Shown here one piece after another: positions 33,582-43,531 of a stretch of DNA of 64,000 nucleotides. Positions within the stretch are counted from its first letter, which is position 1, and every line of letters begins with the position of its first letter. The stretch is from Bowmanella denitrificans (lineage in GTDB: Bacteria > Pseudomonadota > Gammaproteobacteria > Enterobacterales > Alteromonadaceae): NCBI RefSeq assembly GCF_002887595.1, contig NZ_PEBU01000017.1, positions 1 through 64,000 on the forward strand. Direction: 5' to 3'. Made by a program: the position numbers and the translations under genes. Under the pieces are notes generated by a model. The model was not told where the DNA came from, made no database searches, and was given only the letters and a program-made list of their open reading frames with translations.

Positions 33582-34530
33582 GTTGAGCCTCCCCGGGAGT
33601 CACCTTTTGTGCACGACCATCTTCCACCAGGCGCACAAACAATTCTTCCAGTCGGTTGGATTTGTTGCGCATGCTCAGTACCTGAATGCCCTGCTCGGAG
33701 AGCTGACTGAATACGCTATTCAGCCCCGTAGCCTTAGGAACATCCACTTCCAGTGTATGGTCATCTGCCTGGCGGAAGGTAAAGCCTTCCAGGTGAGGCT
33801 TGAGACTATTGGCAGGCAAATCAAGAATAAAAGTTTCAATATTTAATTTGGCCAGAAGCCCCTTCATGCTGGTGTTTTCGATAATACGCCCTTTATCGAT
33901 TATGGCGATATTGCGGCACAGCATCTCCGCCTCTTCCAGATAATGAGTGGTGAGAATGATGGTGATACCCTGACGGTTTATGTCTTGCAGAAAGGTCCAC
34001 ATGGAGCGACGGATTTCAATATCCACTCCGGCCGTGGGTTCATCCAGGATCAGCACCTTAGGTTCGTGCATCAAGGCCCGGGCAATCATTAACCTGCGCT
34101 TCATACCACCAGACAAAGTGCGTGCAGGCATATCGCGCTTTTCCCACAGATCCAGTTGCTTGAGATACTTTTCTGCACGTTGCACGGCCACATGACGTGG
34201 TACCCCATAATAGCCGGCCTGGTTGCACACTATCTGCAACAGGGTCTCAAACTGGTTAAAGTTAAATTCCTGTGGGACTAAACCAATATGGGATTTGGCT
34301 TTAACCAGATCTTTGTCCATATCATCGTCAAACAGCGCCACCTTGCCGGCGGATTTATTGACCAGGCTGGCAATAATACCGATGGTGGTGGATTTCCCAG
34401 CTCCATTTGGGCCAAGCAGGGCGAAAAAGTCGCCCTCCTGAACTTCCAGATCTATACCTTTAAGGGCCTCAACGCCGCCTCGATAGGTCTTACGCAGTCC
34501 TTGGATTTGTAACGCTTTTTGTTTAGTCAT
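33574..34530 (-). CDS. yadG: ABC transporter ATPase YadG
   Basis: 318 residues from the ATG at 34530 with AGGAAC upstream; a frame extending to 34587 is not homologous. Walker A GPNGAGKSTT, signature LSGGMKRRLMIARAL, Walker B VLILDEPTAGVD and an H-loop in LTTHY. Sequence landmarks such as GLVPQEFNFNQFETLLQIVCNQAGYYGVPR and GIQVLSMRNKSNRLEELFV identify YadG. It powers YadH; the exported substrate is not known. First gene of yadG-yadH-methyltransferase. Confidence 0.93.
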   Translation of the reverse strand: MTKQKALQIQGLRKTYRGGVEALKGIDLEVQEGDFFALLGPNGAGKSTTIGIIASLVNKSAGKVALFDDDMDKDLVKAKSHIGLVPQEFNFNQFETLLQIVCNQAGYYGVPRHVAVQRAEKYLKQLDLWEKRDMPARTLSGGMKRRLMIARALMHEPKVLILDEPTAGVDIEIRRSMWTFLQDINRQGITIILTTHYLEEAEMLCRNIAIIDKGRIIENTSMKGLLAKLNIETFILDLPANSLKPHLEGFTFRQADDHTLEVDVPKATGLNSVFSQLSEQGIQVLSMRNKSNRLEELFVRLVEDGRAQKVTPGEAQHG

Positions 34531-34742
34531 GCTGTTCCTGTTGGAGTGAGCAGGATTGCGGGATATGGAAATCGTTAAGTTGAGCAATGATTGGGACAGC
34601 AGGCTGAATTTTCAACCTTGTTCAGGCCAATTGCGCTATTTAGCGTTCAACAAAGCATCTCAACCGGCTGTTTAACACAAGGCAAAGAGGATTTCAGGTA
34701 TTTGGTATAAGCTGTACGGGAATGGCATCAAGGAAATAGGGA

Positions 34743-37700
34743 ATGAAAAAACTGTTAAACCTCGGTCGGGTGATACTGGTTCTGAGCTTGCTGGTAGGCC
34801 TGGTTGTGGTGTTTATCTGGAACGTTGACAGAGAGCGGGACAACGCCATCGCTGACAATATCAGCAAGCTCAATAGCCAGGTTAATCTGCGTGCCGAGCA
34901 GTTACAGGAATCGGTTGACGGCTATAAACGCAATACTTTGTTTCTTGCTTCCGTGCCACCCGTGCAGGGCTTGGTCAGGGCGGCGCAAAATAATGGTCTG
35001 GATATTCAGGAAGACAGTACCAGCGACAGATGGAAACGTCGTCTGACGCAGATTTTCACCGGCTTTATGCAAAGTCACCCGCTGGTCTTGCAAGTTCGTT
35101 ATGTTGGTGTGGCAGATAACGGTCGGGAGTTGGTGAGGGTAAATAGAACCCCGGACGGTCTGCAAGTGGTTGGTGAATCAGAATTGCAAAGCAAGGGGCA
35201 TCGCGAGTACTTTCAACACACCTTGAGATTAAAGCCTGGCCAACTTTATGTGTCTGAGATCAATCTTAATCGTGAGTTTGGCCAACTTGAGGAACCCTAT
35301 CGGCCGACCCTGAGAGTTGCCACCCCGGTTTGGGACCACAACAACCAGCCTTTTGGCATGATGGTATTAAACATCGACGCCAGCAGCTTACTCACTGTGA
35401 TGGCTGAAGATGTACCTTCAGGTAAAACCCTGTATCTGACCAACGCCAGGGGTGACTTTCTGCTACACCCTGACAGCGCTCGACGTTTTGCATTTGAGTT
35501 TGACCGCCCTTGGCGTTGGTCTGATGAATTCAGTGCCGGTGAAGTTGATTCCGGCCAGCAAACCGTATTTCGAGAAGGAGAAGGCTTTTTCCTGGTGCAG
35601 AAAACCATCCAGTTAGGATCAGGGGACAGTGAACAGAACGTACTTGCCAGTATGCTGTTTGCGAAAACCACAGTGAATCGTGATGCGTCGCTGGCCACGG
35701 GCAAGTTGTTTGCCGGCATGTTTGCCGGTATGGCTGTCATTGGTGGTTTTGTATTGCTCTATTGGCTTAACTTGCAACAGCGTCGGCAGTTACATCGCCA
35801 GCAAGGCCGATTGGCAGCCATTGTCACCAACAGCCAGGATGCGGTGGTCAGTGCCACTCTGGAAGGCAAGGTCACAGATTGGAACCTGGCCGCTGAACGT
35901 ATTCTTGGATTTCAACGAGACGAAGTGCTCGATAAAGACTATTTGCAGTTACTTGTGCCTGAAGACAAGTTGGATGAATCCCGCCGCACTCTGGAAAAAA
36001 TTAGACAAGGTAAAGTGGTATTGCCTTATGACACGGTACGCCTTCGTAAAGACGGTAGTTTGGTGGATTTGTCCGTCTCTGTTACCCCTGTGTTAGAAGA
36101 AGGTCGGGGGATTGTCGGGGTGGCGGCCATTATGCGGGATATTGGCCGACAAAAAGCCGTGGAGCGCCAGATACAAAAATTAAATGAAGAGCTGGAACAG
36201 CGGGTTGCCAGTCAGACCGCTGAAATTACCGAAATACACCGGCTACAGCAAGCCGTACTCAGCCAGGCTGGCTATGCAGTCATTGCTGCGGATCCCAAGG
36301 GTGTGATTGTGATGTTTAACCCGGCAGCGGAAAAAATGCTGGGGTATAAGGCAAAGGACATTATAGGTAAAAATACCCCGGCTATTTTTCATCTGGAAAA
36401 AGAAATTGCCGAGCGAGCCAGAACATTCTCCGCCGAACTGGGAGAGCAGATAGAACCTGGTTTCGAAGTGTTCATTTGTAAATCAAAGAAGGGGCTGGCA
36501 AATGTCCATGAATGGACCTACGTCAGGGCGGACGGCAGCCTGTTTCCTGTTCAGCTTTCTGTTACCTGTTTGTACGACGATAAAGGCAATATCACTGGGT
36601 ATCTGGGGATGGCATCGGATATCAGCCAACAGGTCGCGGCGCGGGCAGAATTGCAGCATATGCAGGAGCATCTCCTTAAAGCCGTAGAGGTGGGAGAGTT
36701 GGGGGTGTGGAACTGGGATGTGGCCAGCGATAGTCTGGAATGGAACGAGCAGATGTATCGTATCTACCAATTGCCTAAGTCCCACGTTCTGAATTACAAG
36801 ACCTGGCATCAGGTGTTACACGAAGATGATCGGCAAATGGCCATAGAGAGCCTGACTGAAGCATTGGCAGGCAACGGCACCTTTAATCCCGAATTTCGCA
36901 TTATCCGGCCCAGCGGTGAGGTGCGTATTGTTCAGGCGTCGGCCGCCATGGAGTGGAATGACCGCGGGGAAGTGGTGCGCGTAGTGGGGATCAACCGGGA
37001 TGTGACGGTACAGCGCACCTATGAACAAAAACTGCAGGCCGCCAGACTGGAGGCCGACAGTGCAAACCGTGCCAAGTCGGCATTTTTAGCCAATATGAGC
37101 CACGAAATTCGCACACCCATGAACGCGGTGTTAGGGCTGCTACAACTGCTGGGTAAAAGCCAGCTCGAAACCCGTCAACTGGATTATGTTAAGAAGGCCG
37201 AATCCGCTGGCCGTCTGCTGTTGAGTATCCTCAATGACATCTTGGATTTTTCCCGGGTGGAAGCGGGCAAGCTGGAACTGGACCCACAGCCCTGTAATCT
37301 GGATACCATGTTGGTGGAGGTTGGCGCAATTGCTTCAGCAGATATTGGCGATAAAAATCTGGAGATTCTCTTTGATATCTGCGCCGATATCCCTAAACGT
37401 GTGGTGCTGGACGGTTTGCGCTTGCAGCAGATTCTGATCAATCTGGCGGGTAACGCGGTAAAGTTCACCCAGCAGGGGGAAGTTAGATTGTCCCTCAAAA
37501 TTATTGAGCGCCAGGATGAGCAGTTACAACTCGAATTTCGGGTAAAAGACACAGGTATCGGCATCGCCAAGGCACAGCTTCCACATATTTTTGACGGCTT
37601 CCGCCAGGCTGAGAACTCTACAGCAAGGCGTTTTGGTGGTTCCGGGCTGGGACTGGCCATTAGTCAGCGGCTGGTGCAGCAAATGGGCGGGCAGTTACAT

Positions 37701-39248
37701 GTAGAAAGTGAAGCTGGCAAAGGCAGCGAGTTTTCTTTTTCCTTACCTTGTACGTTGGCCGAAGAACGCGATTTACATAATTTGCCAAAAGACCTGAAAG
37801 TGCTGGTGGTAGACGATAATGCCAGTGCCCGGGAAGTGTTATGTAAGATGGTGGCGTCTTTCGGCTGGCGGGCTGACAGTGTTTCTCAGGGCGATCAGGC
37901 CATCAGCCAAATGGCGAAAGGGGGCCATTCTGCGCCTTATGACTTATTGCTGATGGATTGGGACATGCCGGGTCTGGATGGCTGGGAAACCTGCGAATGT
38001 ATCGGTGCCATGTATCCAACTGACAAGTTGCCTTTGATCATTATGGTAACAGCCCATGGCAACGAACTGACTCAGCAAAGAGGTCGAACTGACAATGGAA
38101 TGATTCATGCCCATTTACACAAACCTGTGACGCCGTCCATGTTATTGGATGCTGTTGCTGATGCCATGGGGAAAACGGCCAGGCTGGGCACACAAATCAC
38201 CGCCGGAGTGCCCAGACTTAAAGGTGTTAGTCTTTTGCTGGTGGAGGACAATCCAACCAATCAGCAGGTTGCAACTGAATTGCTGGAACTGGAAGGGGCC
38301 AAAATTCAGGTTGCGGGCAATGGCCAGCACGCCGTGGACATTTTGGCCGCTCGTCGGGATGATATTGATCTGGTGTTGATGGATATCCAGATGCCGGAAA
38401 TGGATGGTTATACGGCGGCAAGGGAAATTCGCCAGACTCTGGTGATGACAGACCTGCCTATCGTGGCGATGACCGCCAATGCGATGGAATCGGACAGGCT
38501 AGATGCATTAAATGCCGGCATGAACGATCACATCGGCAAACCTTTTGAACTGGATAAGCTGGTTACCACCATACAGCGAAATTTAGTTCAGGGCAGTCAC
38601 CAGCCTGAGTCGCAGCCGTCGCCCATTATCAACGAAACAATCAGGCTGGATAGCCAGTCAGCCATACGGCGTCTGGGCAATAGCCAGCAGATATATGCTA
38701 ACGCGGCAAGAAACTTTCTGAAGGAAGCGCCTGATTTAGTGGCGCAACTTCCTTTGCAGCGTCCAACTGACAGCGCCATTGAGTCGGCTGATTTGATACA
38801 CAGTCTAAAAGGCATGACGGCCATGCTGGGGGCTAATGCGTCGGCCAAGATTTGCAGTCAATTGGAGACCCTGCTGCGCAAAAATTTGGAAGGTGACTAT
38901 CCGGCCTTAGTCACCAGCTTAAAGCAGCAGTTAGAGCAGTTATACCCGCTACTGGCGAAATGGGCCGATTCCGCACAAAAGCAAGGTGCAACTCAGCATC
39001 TTGAACCCGCGCAGTTATATGATGGGCTAAAAACGTTGGAAACATTGCTTGAAGGTGCCGATATTGATGCACTATCGGCTTTTGAGAGTTTGCGGGCAGA
39101 GCTGTTGATATTGTTACCCACAACGGCAAAAGACCTGGCGCAGAGTATGGAAAGCATGGACTTTCCAGCCGCCCTGGCACATTGTCAGGACGCCCTGGAT
39201 AGCTTGCAAAAGCACAGCAATAAGAGTGCCGGCAACTCGCTGAGTTAA
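34743..39248 (+). CDS. Hybrid sensor histidine kinase (dCache-PAS3-HK-REC2-HPt)
   Basis: 1501 residues. TM1 (about 8-26), a large periplasmic sensor of the Cache type (about 30-315), TM2 (about 318-342), three PAS domains (about 355-760), HisKA with His787 in MSHEIRTPMN, HATPase_c (NLAGNAVKF, DTGIGI, GSGLGLAIS), receiver 1 (Asp1072 in MDWDMPGLDG), receiver 2 (Asp1214 in MDIQMPEMDG) and a C-terminal HPt with His1353 in HSLKGM. It forms a complete BarA-like phosphorelay in one chain, needing only a separate output regulator, which is not adjacent. Stand-alone gene; the stop overlaps the convergent phosphatase gene by 4 bp. Ligand unknown. Confidence 0.92.
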   Translation: MKKLLNLGRVILVLSLLVGLVVVFIWNVDRERDNAIADNISKLNSQVNLRAEQLQESVDGYKRNTLFLASVPPVQGLVRAAQNNGLDIQEDSTSDRWKRRLTQIFTGFMQSHPLVLQVRYVGVADNGRELVRVNRTPDGLQVVGESELQSKGHREYFQHTLRLKPGQLYVSEINLNREFGQLEEPYRPTLRVATPVWDHNNQPFGMMVLNIDASSLLTVMAEDVPSGKTLYLTNARGDFLLHPDSARRFAFEFDRPWRWSDEFSAGEVDSGQQTVFREGEGFFLVQKTIQLGSGDSEQNVLASMLFAKTTVNRDASLATGKLFAGMFAGMAVIGGFVLLYWLNLQQRRQLHRQQGRLAAIVTNSQDAVVSATLEGKVTDWNLAAERILGFQRDEVLDKDYLQLLVPEDKLDESRRTLEKIRQGKVVLPYDTVRLRKDGSLVDLSVSVTPVLEEGRGIVGVAAIMRDIGRQKAVERQIQKLNEELEQRVASQTAEITEIHRLQQAVLSQAGYAVIAADPKGVIVMFNPAAEKMLGYKAKDIIGKNTPAIFHLEKEIAERARTFSAELGEQIEPGFEVFICKSKKGLANVHEWTYVRADGSLFPVQLSVTCLYDDKGNITGYLGMASDISQQVAARAELQHMQEHLLKAVEVGELGVWNWDVASDSLEWNEQMYRIYQLPKSHVLNYKTWHQVLHEDDRQMAIESLTEALAGNGTFNPEFRIIRPSGEVRIVQASAAMEWNDRGEVVRVVGINRDVTVQRTYEQKLQAARLEADSANRAKSAFLANMSHEIRTPMNAVLGLLQLLGKSQLETRQLDYVKKAESAGRLLLSILNDILDFSRVEAGKLELDPQPCNLDTMLVEVGAIASADIGDKNLEILFDICADIPKRVVLDGLRLQQILINLAGNAVKFTQQGEVRLSLKIIERQDEQLQLEFRVKDTGIGIAKAQLPHIFDGFRQAENSTARRFGGSGLGLAISQRLVQQMGGQLHVESEAGKGSEFSFSLPCTLAEERDLHNLPKDLKVLVVDDNASAREVLCKMVASFGWRADSVSQGDQAISQMAKGGHSAPYDLLLMDWDMPGLDGWETCECIGAMYPTDKLPLIIMVTAHGNELTQQRGRTDNGMIHAHLHKPVTPSMLLDAVADAMGKTARLGTQITAGVPRLKGVSLLLVEDNPTNQQVATELLELEGAKIQVAGNGQHAVDILAARRDDIDLVLMDIQMPEMDGYTAAREIRQTLVMTDLPIVAMTANAMESDRLDALNAGMNDHIGKPFELDKLVTTIQRNLVQGSHQPESQPSPIINETIRLDSQSAIRRLGNSQQIYANAARNFLKEAPDLVAQLPLQRPTDSAIESADLIHSLKGMTAMLGANASAKICSQLETLLRKNLEGDYPALVTSLKQQLEQLYPLLAKWADSAQKQGATQHLEPAQLYDGLKTLETLLEGADIDALSAFESLRAELLILLPTTAKDLAQSMESMDFPAALAHCQDALDSLQKHSNKSAGNSLS

Positions 39249-40288
39249 TAGGGACTAATGGCAGAAAGTCTGATGGTGCGGCCGATTACCTGCTGACCGT
39301 TCACACCCCGCAAGCCAAAATGGATAACAGGATCATCGGTCTGCCAATCGATTTCAAGAAACCCATAGTTGACCTCATGGGTGAAGTCGCCCTGGCGGTG
39401 TTGATTGGGGCTGACGGCTTTCCACTTTTCGGTTAATCCTGAACTGGTAATTTCCCACAGCGGGTAATCCAGGTCCTGTTCCACCAGGGACAGCTCTCCC
39501 CAATGAGTATCACCGCTAACAATCATTACGCCGTTCAGTTTTGCTGTGCGAATTAAGCGCAGCAGTCTGTTGCGGTCGGCAGGAAAATTTGCCCAGGCCT
39601 CCCAGCCGGTAAACTCCGGCAGCAGTTGCAGACTGGAGGCAATAATGCGTATGGCGGCGGGCTTCTTCAGTTCCTGTTCCAGCCATTGCCATTGATGCTC
39701 GCCCAGCATACTGGCGCTATTTTCCTGATTTGGCTGGTAGGGGCCCATATTGGCTGGTTTGCGCTTACTTTCATACACATCCTCACTAACATGGGGAAGC
39801 GCCGCGCGGTTCCAGCGTAGATCCGGCATTATGACGCGTATTATCTGTTGGCCCTGGCCATAGGTGTAGGAGGTATAGATACCGTCTGGCTGACGTCTGC
39901 GTGGGGAATCCATCGGCTCCTGCCAGAAATCCAGCATAATACGCCGGGAGGCTTCTTTCATGGGGTACTCGCGCCCGGCATCGTTTTCGCCATAGTCATG
40001 GTCGTCCCAAATAGCGATTAGCGGCGTATTGGCGCGTAGCTGTTTAAATCCGGGATTATTGCCAAGCTGCTGATATTTGGCTGCAAGCAGGGCCATGTCT
40101 TCGGTATCACCATATATGTTGTCACCCAGGAACATAAACAGGTCGGCCTGCTCAGCATTGATGGCATTCAGTATTGGTATGGGTTTGTCCTGTTTGGCAC
40201 AAGAGCCGAACAGGATCTTTATCGGCGCCCCGGCGCTTACCTGGCAACTTAGCAGTAAGGTGAAGCAGAACAGTATGGGCTTGTACAT
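39245..40288 (-). CDS. PhoD-like metallophosphoesterase (alkaline phosphatase D family)
   Basis: 347 residues from the ATG at 40288 behind GGAGAG; an upstream frame starting within the terminator is not homologous. Signal peptide (ILFCFTLLLSCQVSAG), then FGSCAKQDKP, FLGDNIYGD, IWDDHDYGEND and a late GDTHWGE, the metal-ligand pattern of PhoD-type calcium/iron phosphodiesterases. Periplasmic. The same family includes phospholipase-D-like enzymes acting on choline phosphodiesters. It lies downstream of a TonB receptor gene behind a terminator and near betI, so release of choline from phosphoesters is a possibility but not shown. Confidence 0.82.
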   Translation of the reverse strand: MYKPILFCFTLLLSCQVSAGAPIKILFGSCAKQDKPIPILNAINAEQADLFMFLGDNIYGDTEDMALLAAKYQQLGNNPGFKQLRANTPLIAIWDDHDYGENDAGREYPMKEASRRIMLDFWQEPMDSPRRRQPDGIYTSYTYGQGQQIIRVIMPDLRWNRAALPHVSEDVYESKRKPANMGPYQPNQENSASMLGEHQWQWLEQELKKPAAIRIIASSLQLLPEFTGWEAWANFPADRNRLLRLIRTAKLNGVMIVSGDTHWGELSLVEQDLDYPLWEITSSGLTEKWKAVSPNQHRQGDFTHEVNYGFLEIDWQTDDPVIHFGLRGVNGQQVIGRTIRLSAISPY

Positions 40289-40303
40289 TGGTGCTCTCCG
40301 TAA

Positions 40304-40335
40304 ACAAAAAAAGTGCGCCATCTAGGCGCACTTAA
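40304..40335 (-). terminator. Rho-independent terminator after the TonB receptor gene
   Basis: Nine-bp stem AAGTGCGCC / GGCGCACTT (40311-40319 with 40325-40333) around ATCTA, followed on the reverse strand by a T-run. It lies between the TonB receptor stop and the phosphatase start, so the phosphatase is expressed by readthrough or its own promoter. Confidence 0.85.
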
Positions 40336-40352
40336 GGGGCAATACAACCGGC

Positions 40353-42716
40353 TTAGAAGTTTGCTGTCAGCGTCAGAGACGCGGTACGCGGTGCACCAAT
40401 AAAGTAGGTGAATCCGTCGGTAGTGCCAGAACCCAGATAGCGTTTGTCCAGCAGGTTGGTTACGACAAAGGCGACATCCACAGAGGAAATCCCTTTGATA
40501 CCCACATCCAGATTGTAACCCACGTTCAGATCAACCAGAGTGTAGCTGTCTACCTTGTTGCGCTGCTGCGGATTGTTCAGAATGTCCAGATAGCCACCGG
40601 TGCGACCACCAGTATATTTGGCGGACAAGCCACCACGCAGGTTACCCGAGAAGTAATCCAGGCTCAGCGACAGCATGTCTTCTACGGCATCGATGACATC
40701 AGTATCGGCAACTACCTGAACTTTGCGTTCGGTGACTGTCTGACCGTCCACTTGTTTGGTGGTTGTGGTTTCCACTGTTTCTGTGTACTCAGAACGATTC
40801 AATGTGTAAGAACCATACAGGCTCCACTGATCATCGAAGCGGTAGGTGGCACTCAGTTCCAGACCCTGTGACTCAATACCCCCTTCATTTCTAAAGGTAC
40901 CATCGCCCTCATCGTAAACAATACCACCGATAGCGGCACCCGGCGGGATATTGACAATACGGTCTTCAAACTCGATATGGTAGAGGGTGGCAGACAAGTT
41001 CAGGTTGTCAGCACGGTAACGTAAGCCCAGGTCAATATTGTCAGCGGTTTCTGGATTCAGGTCTGACACATCAACACCGGCTTTCTCCATCACCTGATCG
41101 CTGATAGCAGAAAAATTCTGGCTGAAACCTGCAAAGGCTTCCAGTTCATCGGTAAGCTGATATACCCCACCCAGACTGAACAGTACATCTGAATCACTAT
41201 CCAGTTTTGTGCGCGTATTGGCAAAGCGGTCATGCTTCTCGATTTCCACCATAAACTGCTGCGCGCCCAGGTTCACTGTCAGGTTGTCGAAGTTAATCGT
41301 GTCCTGGATGTACCATTTAAAGGTATCAGTAACGTAATTATTGTCGTATTGAATCCAGTAAGGGGTCTGGTCAAAATGATGATAAACCTTGGCATCAACA
41401 ACTTTGTGCCAGTCGCGGGATTCATCACGATCAGACCTTTCAAACCAGAAGCCTGCCAATAGATCATGGTTGTTCAGAGTTAGCTGATATTTACCCACAG
41501 TACCAGTACGGTCCTTGGCATAATGAGTATGACGATAAGACATCACCGGAATGGCGTCATCCGGGTAGCAGGATGGATGTAAGGCTGCACCGGAATCCCA
41601 AGGCCAGCTATAGTTGGCGGTACAGCCAGCCGCCGGTGTTAATGGGTTACCTTGTTGATCGGTAAAGCCATATTGGGTGTTGGTGCCACCCTTGTTGGTC
41701 GGGTTACCATCTTTGTCTACTACGATATTCAGGTAAGGCGGGATCCAGTCACCGCGACCTTTCATCTTGTGATAGTAAGGCGTCATACTGAAGTTGCTGG
41801 TGGCCGACAGGTTGTAGTCAAAACGCAGGTAGGCAAAGGTGTTCTCGCGCAGAGTCGACCAGCCTTCGGCAAACATCTGGTCATAATGAGGAATACCAGT
41901 CCAGTTCCAGGTTAGCTGATCCCAGTCCGGGTTTTGTGCGAATTGGGCCTTACTGATGGCATTGTAGTTGTCTTCTTCCACATCATCGTAGGACAAACGG
42001 CCTGTTACACTCAGGTTGCCCCAGTCTGAGACAAACTTGGTTTCAAAGTGGCTACGCTCGGCACCGCCATTTGAGCCTTCGCCAATCCAGCGGCTGTTAG
42101 AGGTGCTTGAGTAGCTGACATAGGCATAAGTATTGTCAAAGATTTCACCACTGTCATGACGGACAAAATAGCGGCTGGCGTCGTGGTCGCCGTTGCTGTA
42201 AGCAAAGGTGGTACCCTGACGACGAGCCGGGTCGCGACTGACGAAGTTGAATGTACCGCCTAATGCGTCAAGTGACGCAGAAGAAATATCAGATGTGCCC
42301 TGTGCCACTTCAACCGTCGCCATGTTCTCGGCATCCATATAACGGTTGGGCTTTGAGCCACCACCATAAGTGGAGCCACCGTTTGGTAAACCGTCTATGG
42401 TCATACCCAATTGCTGTTGACTACCAGTACTGGCAAAGCCACGCATAGTGATGCTGGTAGACCAGTCGTCACCACCAAATGCATCGCCTTCATTAATGCT
42501 GATGCCCGGCAGGTTATCAATTACCGCCAGCACGCTGGTGGCGGGGGCCTGCTGTTGAATCATCGAGGCATCGACCAGGTTGTTGGCATAAGAAATTTTC
42601 TTACCAACCACAGATACTTCTTCTATCATGGTCTGGGCTGCATCGTCGGCGGCAACCTGAGCAGACAGGCCGCCAAGTACAGCCAGACTGATCAGGCTCA
42701 AAGATGGAGTGCGCAT
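40353..42716 (-). CDS. TonB-dependent outer-membrane receptor next to betI
   Basis: 787 residues. Signal peptide (SLAVLGGLSAQVAADDA), TonB-box-like region (EEVSVVGKK), plug with PATSVLAVIDNLPGISINEGD, ITMRGF, DGLPNG and DALGGTFNFVSRDP, then a long barrel ending in Phe (LTANF). A cysteine pair in an extracellular loop (about residues 354 and 372) and aromatic-rich loops are visible. The promoter faces betI across an intergenic region that carries a 20-bp palindrome, so choline, betaine or a related compound is a candidate substrate (inference). Ordinary metal or siderophore uptake cannot be excluded. Confidence 0.88.
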   Translation of the reverse strand: MRTPSLSLISLAVLGGLSAQVAADDAAQTMIEEVSVVGKKISYANNLVDASMIQQQAPATSVLAVIDNLPGISINEGDAFGGDDWSTSITMRGFASTGSQQQLGMTIDGLPNGGSTYGGGSKPNRYMDAENMATVEVAQGTSDISSASLDALGGTFNFVSRDPARRQGTTFAYSNGDHDASRYFVRHDSGEIFDNTYAYVSYSSTSNSRWIGEGSNGGAERSHFETKFVSDWGNLSVTGRLSYDDVEEDNYNAISKAQFAQNPDWDQLTWNWTGIPHYDQMFAEGWSTLRENTFAYLRFDYNLSATSNFSMTPYYHKMKGRGDWIPPYLNIVVDKDGNPTNKGGTNTQYGFTDQQGNPLTPAAGCTANYSWPWDSGAALHPSCYPDDAIPVMSYRHTHYAKDRTGTVGKYQLTLNNHDLLAGFWFERSDRDESRDWHKVVDAKVYHHFDQTPYWIQYDNNYVTDTFKWYIQDTINFDNLTVNLGAQQFMVEIEKHDRFANTRTKLDSDSDVLFSLGGVYQLTDELEAFAGFSQNFSAISDQVMEKAGVDVSDLNPETADNIDLGLRYRADNLNLSATLYHIEFEDRIVNIPPGAAIGGIVYDEGDGTFRNEGGIESQGLELSATYRFDDQWSLYGSYTLNRSEYTETVETTTTKQVDGQTVTERKVQVVADTDVIDAVEDMLSLSLDYFSGNLRGGLSAKYTGGRTGGYLDILNNPQQRNKVDSYTLVDLNVGYNLDVGIKGISSVDVAFVVTNLLDKRYLGSGTTDGFTYFIGAPRTASLTLTANF

Positions 42717-42800
42717 TATTGGTAATCCCTAATTTTGTTTGTTGAGGTTGTGCTTGAAGCGCGAAAATTATGGGAAGCCAATATGACAATTGGATTAATG

Positions 42801-42820
42801 TTAATTGAACGTTTAATTAA
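42801..42820. promoter_or_regulatory. Predicted BetI operator palindrome
   Basis: TTAATTGAACGTTTAATTAA is a 20-bp palindrome with one mismatched pair. It is centred 94 bp from the TonB receptor start and 122 bp from the betI start. TetR-family repressors such as BetI bind such sites in front of their own genes; a site centred on AACGTT suits BetI. Confidence 0.6.
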
Positions 42821-42932
42821 AATAAAGCTTCTGTTTAATTATTGCGCGGTTAAGCGATAGAAGTTCTTCGCCGGGATTGTCTGAACCGTTCAATCATAGG
42901 TAAGCTGAGGAAAAAACTGGCAAAAAGAACTT

Positions 42933-43529
42933 ATGCCCAAAGTTGGAATGGAAGAAGTACGTCGGCAGCAACTGATCGACGCGACCCTGGAATCGGTCGA
43001 AAAATTTGGTTTGCAAGGCACCACCATCAGTACTATCAGCCGTCTGGCTGGTGTATCCTCCGGGATTATCAGCCACTATTTTGGTGGCAAACAGGCTTTA
43101 TTGGAAGCCACGGTGCGATTTCTGCTGGAGCAGCTTAAACAGGATTTACTGGCACAGATTCATGGCCAACCCAGTCCGGTTGACCGGTTGATGATGATAG
43201 TCGAGGCGAACTTCACCCGCTTACAACGCTCAGAGCGGGCAGCCAAAACCTGGTTAGCGTTCTGGGCGCAGTCCATGCACAGTGAAGATCTGATGCGTTT
43301 ACAACGTATCAACGCAGCTCGGCTGGAGGCCAATCTTAGGTATTCGTTCAGATCTTTAATCGATGCCTCTCAGGTGCGCAATGTCGCAGCCATGACGGCA
43401 GCGATGATTGACGGCTACTGGTTACGCGCCGCGCTGAGTGGCTCCGATGGACAAGCCTTCGACCTGGCACTGCATAATTGCAAGGCGTTTATCCATCTGA
43501 TGCTGGAAAAGCACCAAGCCAGGAACTAG
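42933..43529 (+). CDS. betI: Transcriptional repressor BetI
   Basis: 198 residues, very similar in pattern to E. coli BetI: the opening MPKVGMEEVRRQQLIDATLE, the HTH (TISTISRLAGVSSGIISHYFGGKQALLEAT) and the ligand domain landmarks AAKTWLAFWAQSMH and DGYWLRAALSG. BetI represses choline transport and oxidation genes until choline is present. No betA or betB is in the window; the linked genes are a BCCT-like carrier (2 bp downstream) and a divergent TonB receptor. Confidence 0.9.
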   Translation: MPKVGMEEVRRQQLIDATLESVEKFGLQGTTISTISRLAGVSSGIISHYFGGKQALLEATVRFLLEQLKQDLLAQIHGQPSPVDRLMMIVEANFTRLQRSERAAKTWLAFWAQSMHSEDLMRLQRINAARLEANLRYSFRSLIDASQVRNVAAMTAAMIDGYWLRAALSGSDGQAFDLALHNCKAFIHLMLEKHQARN

Positions 43530-43531
43530 CG

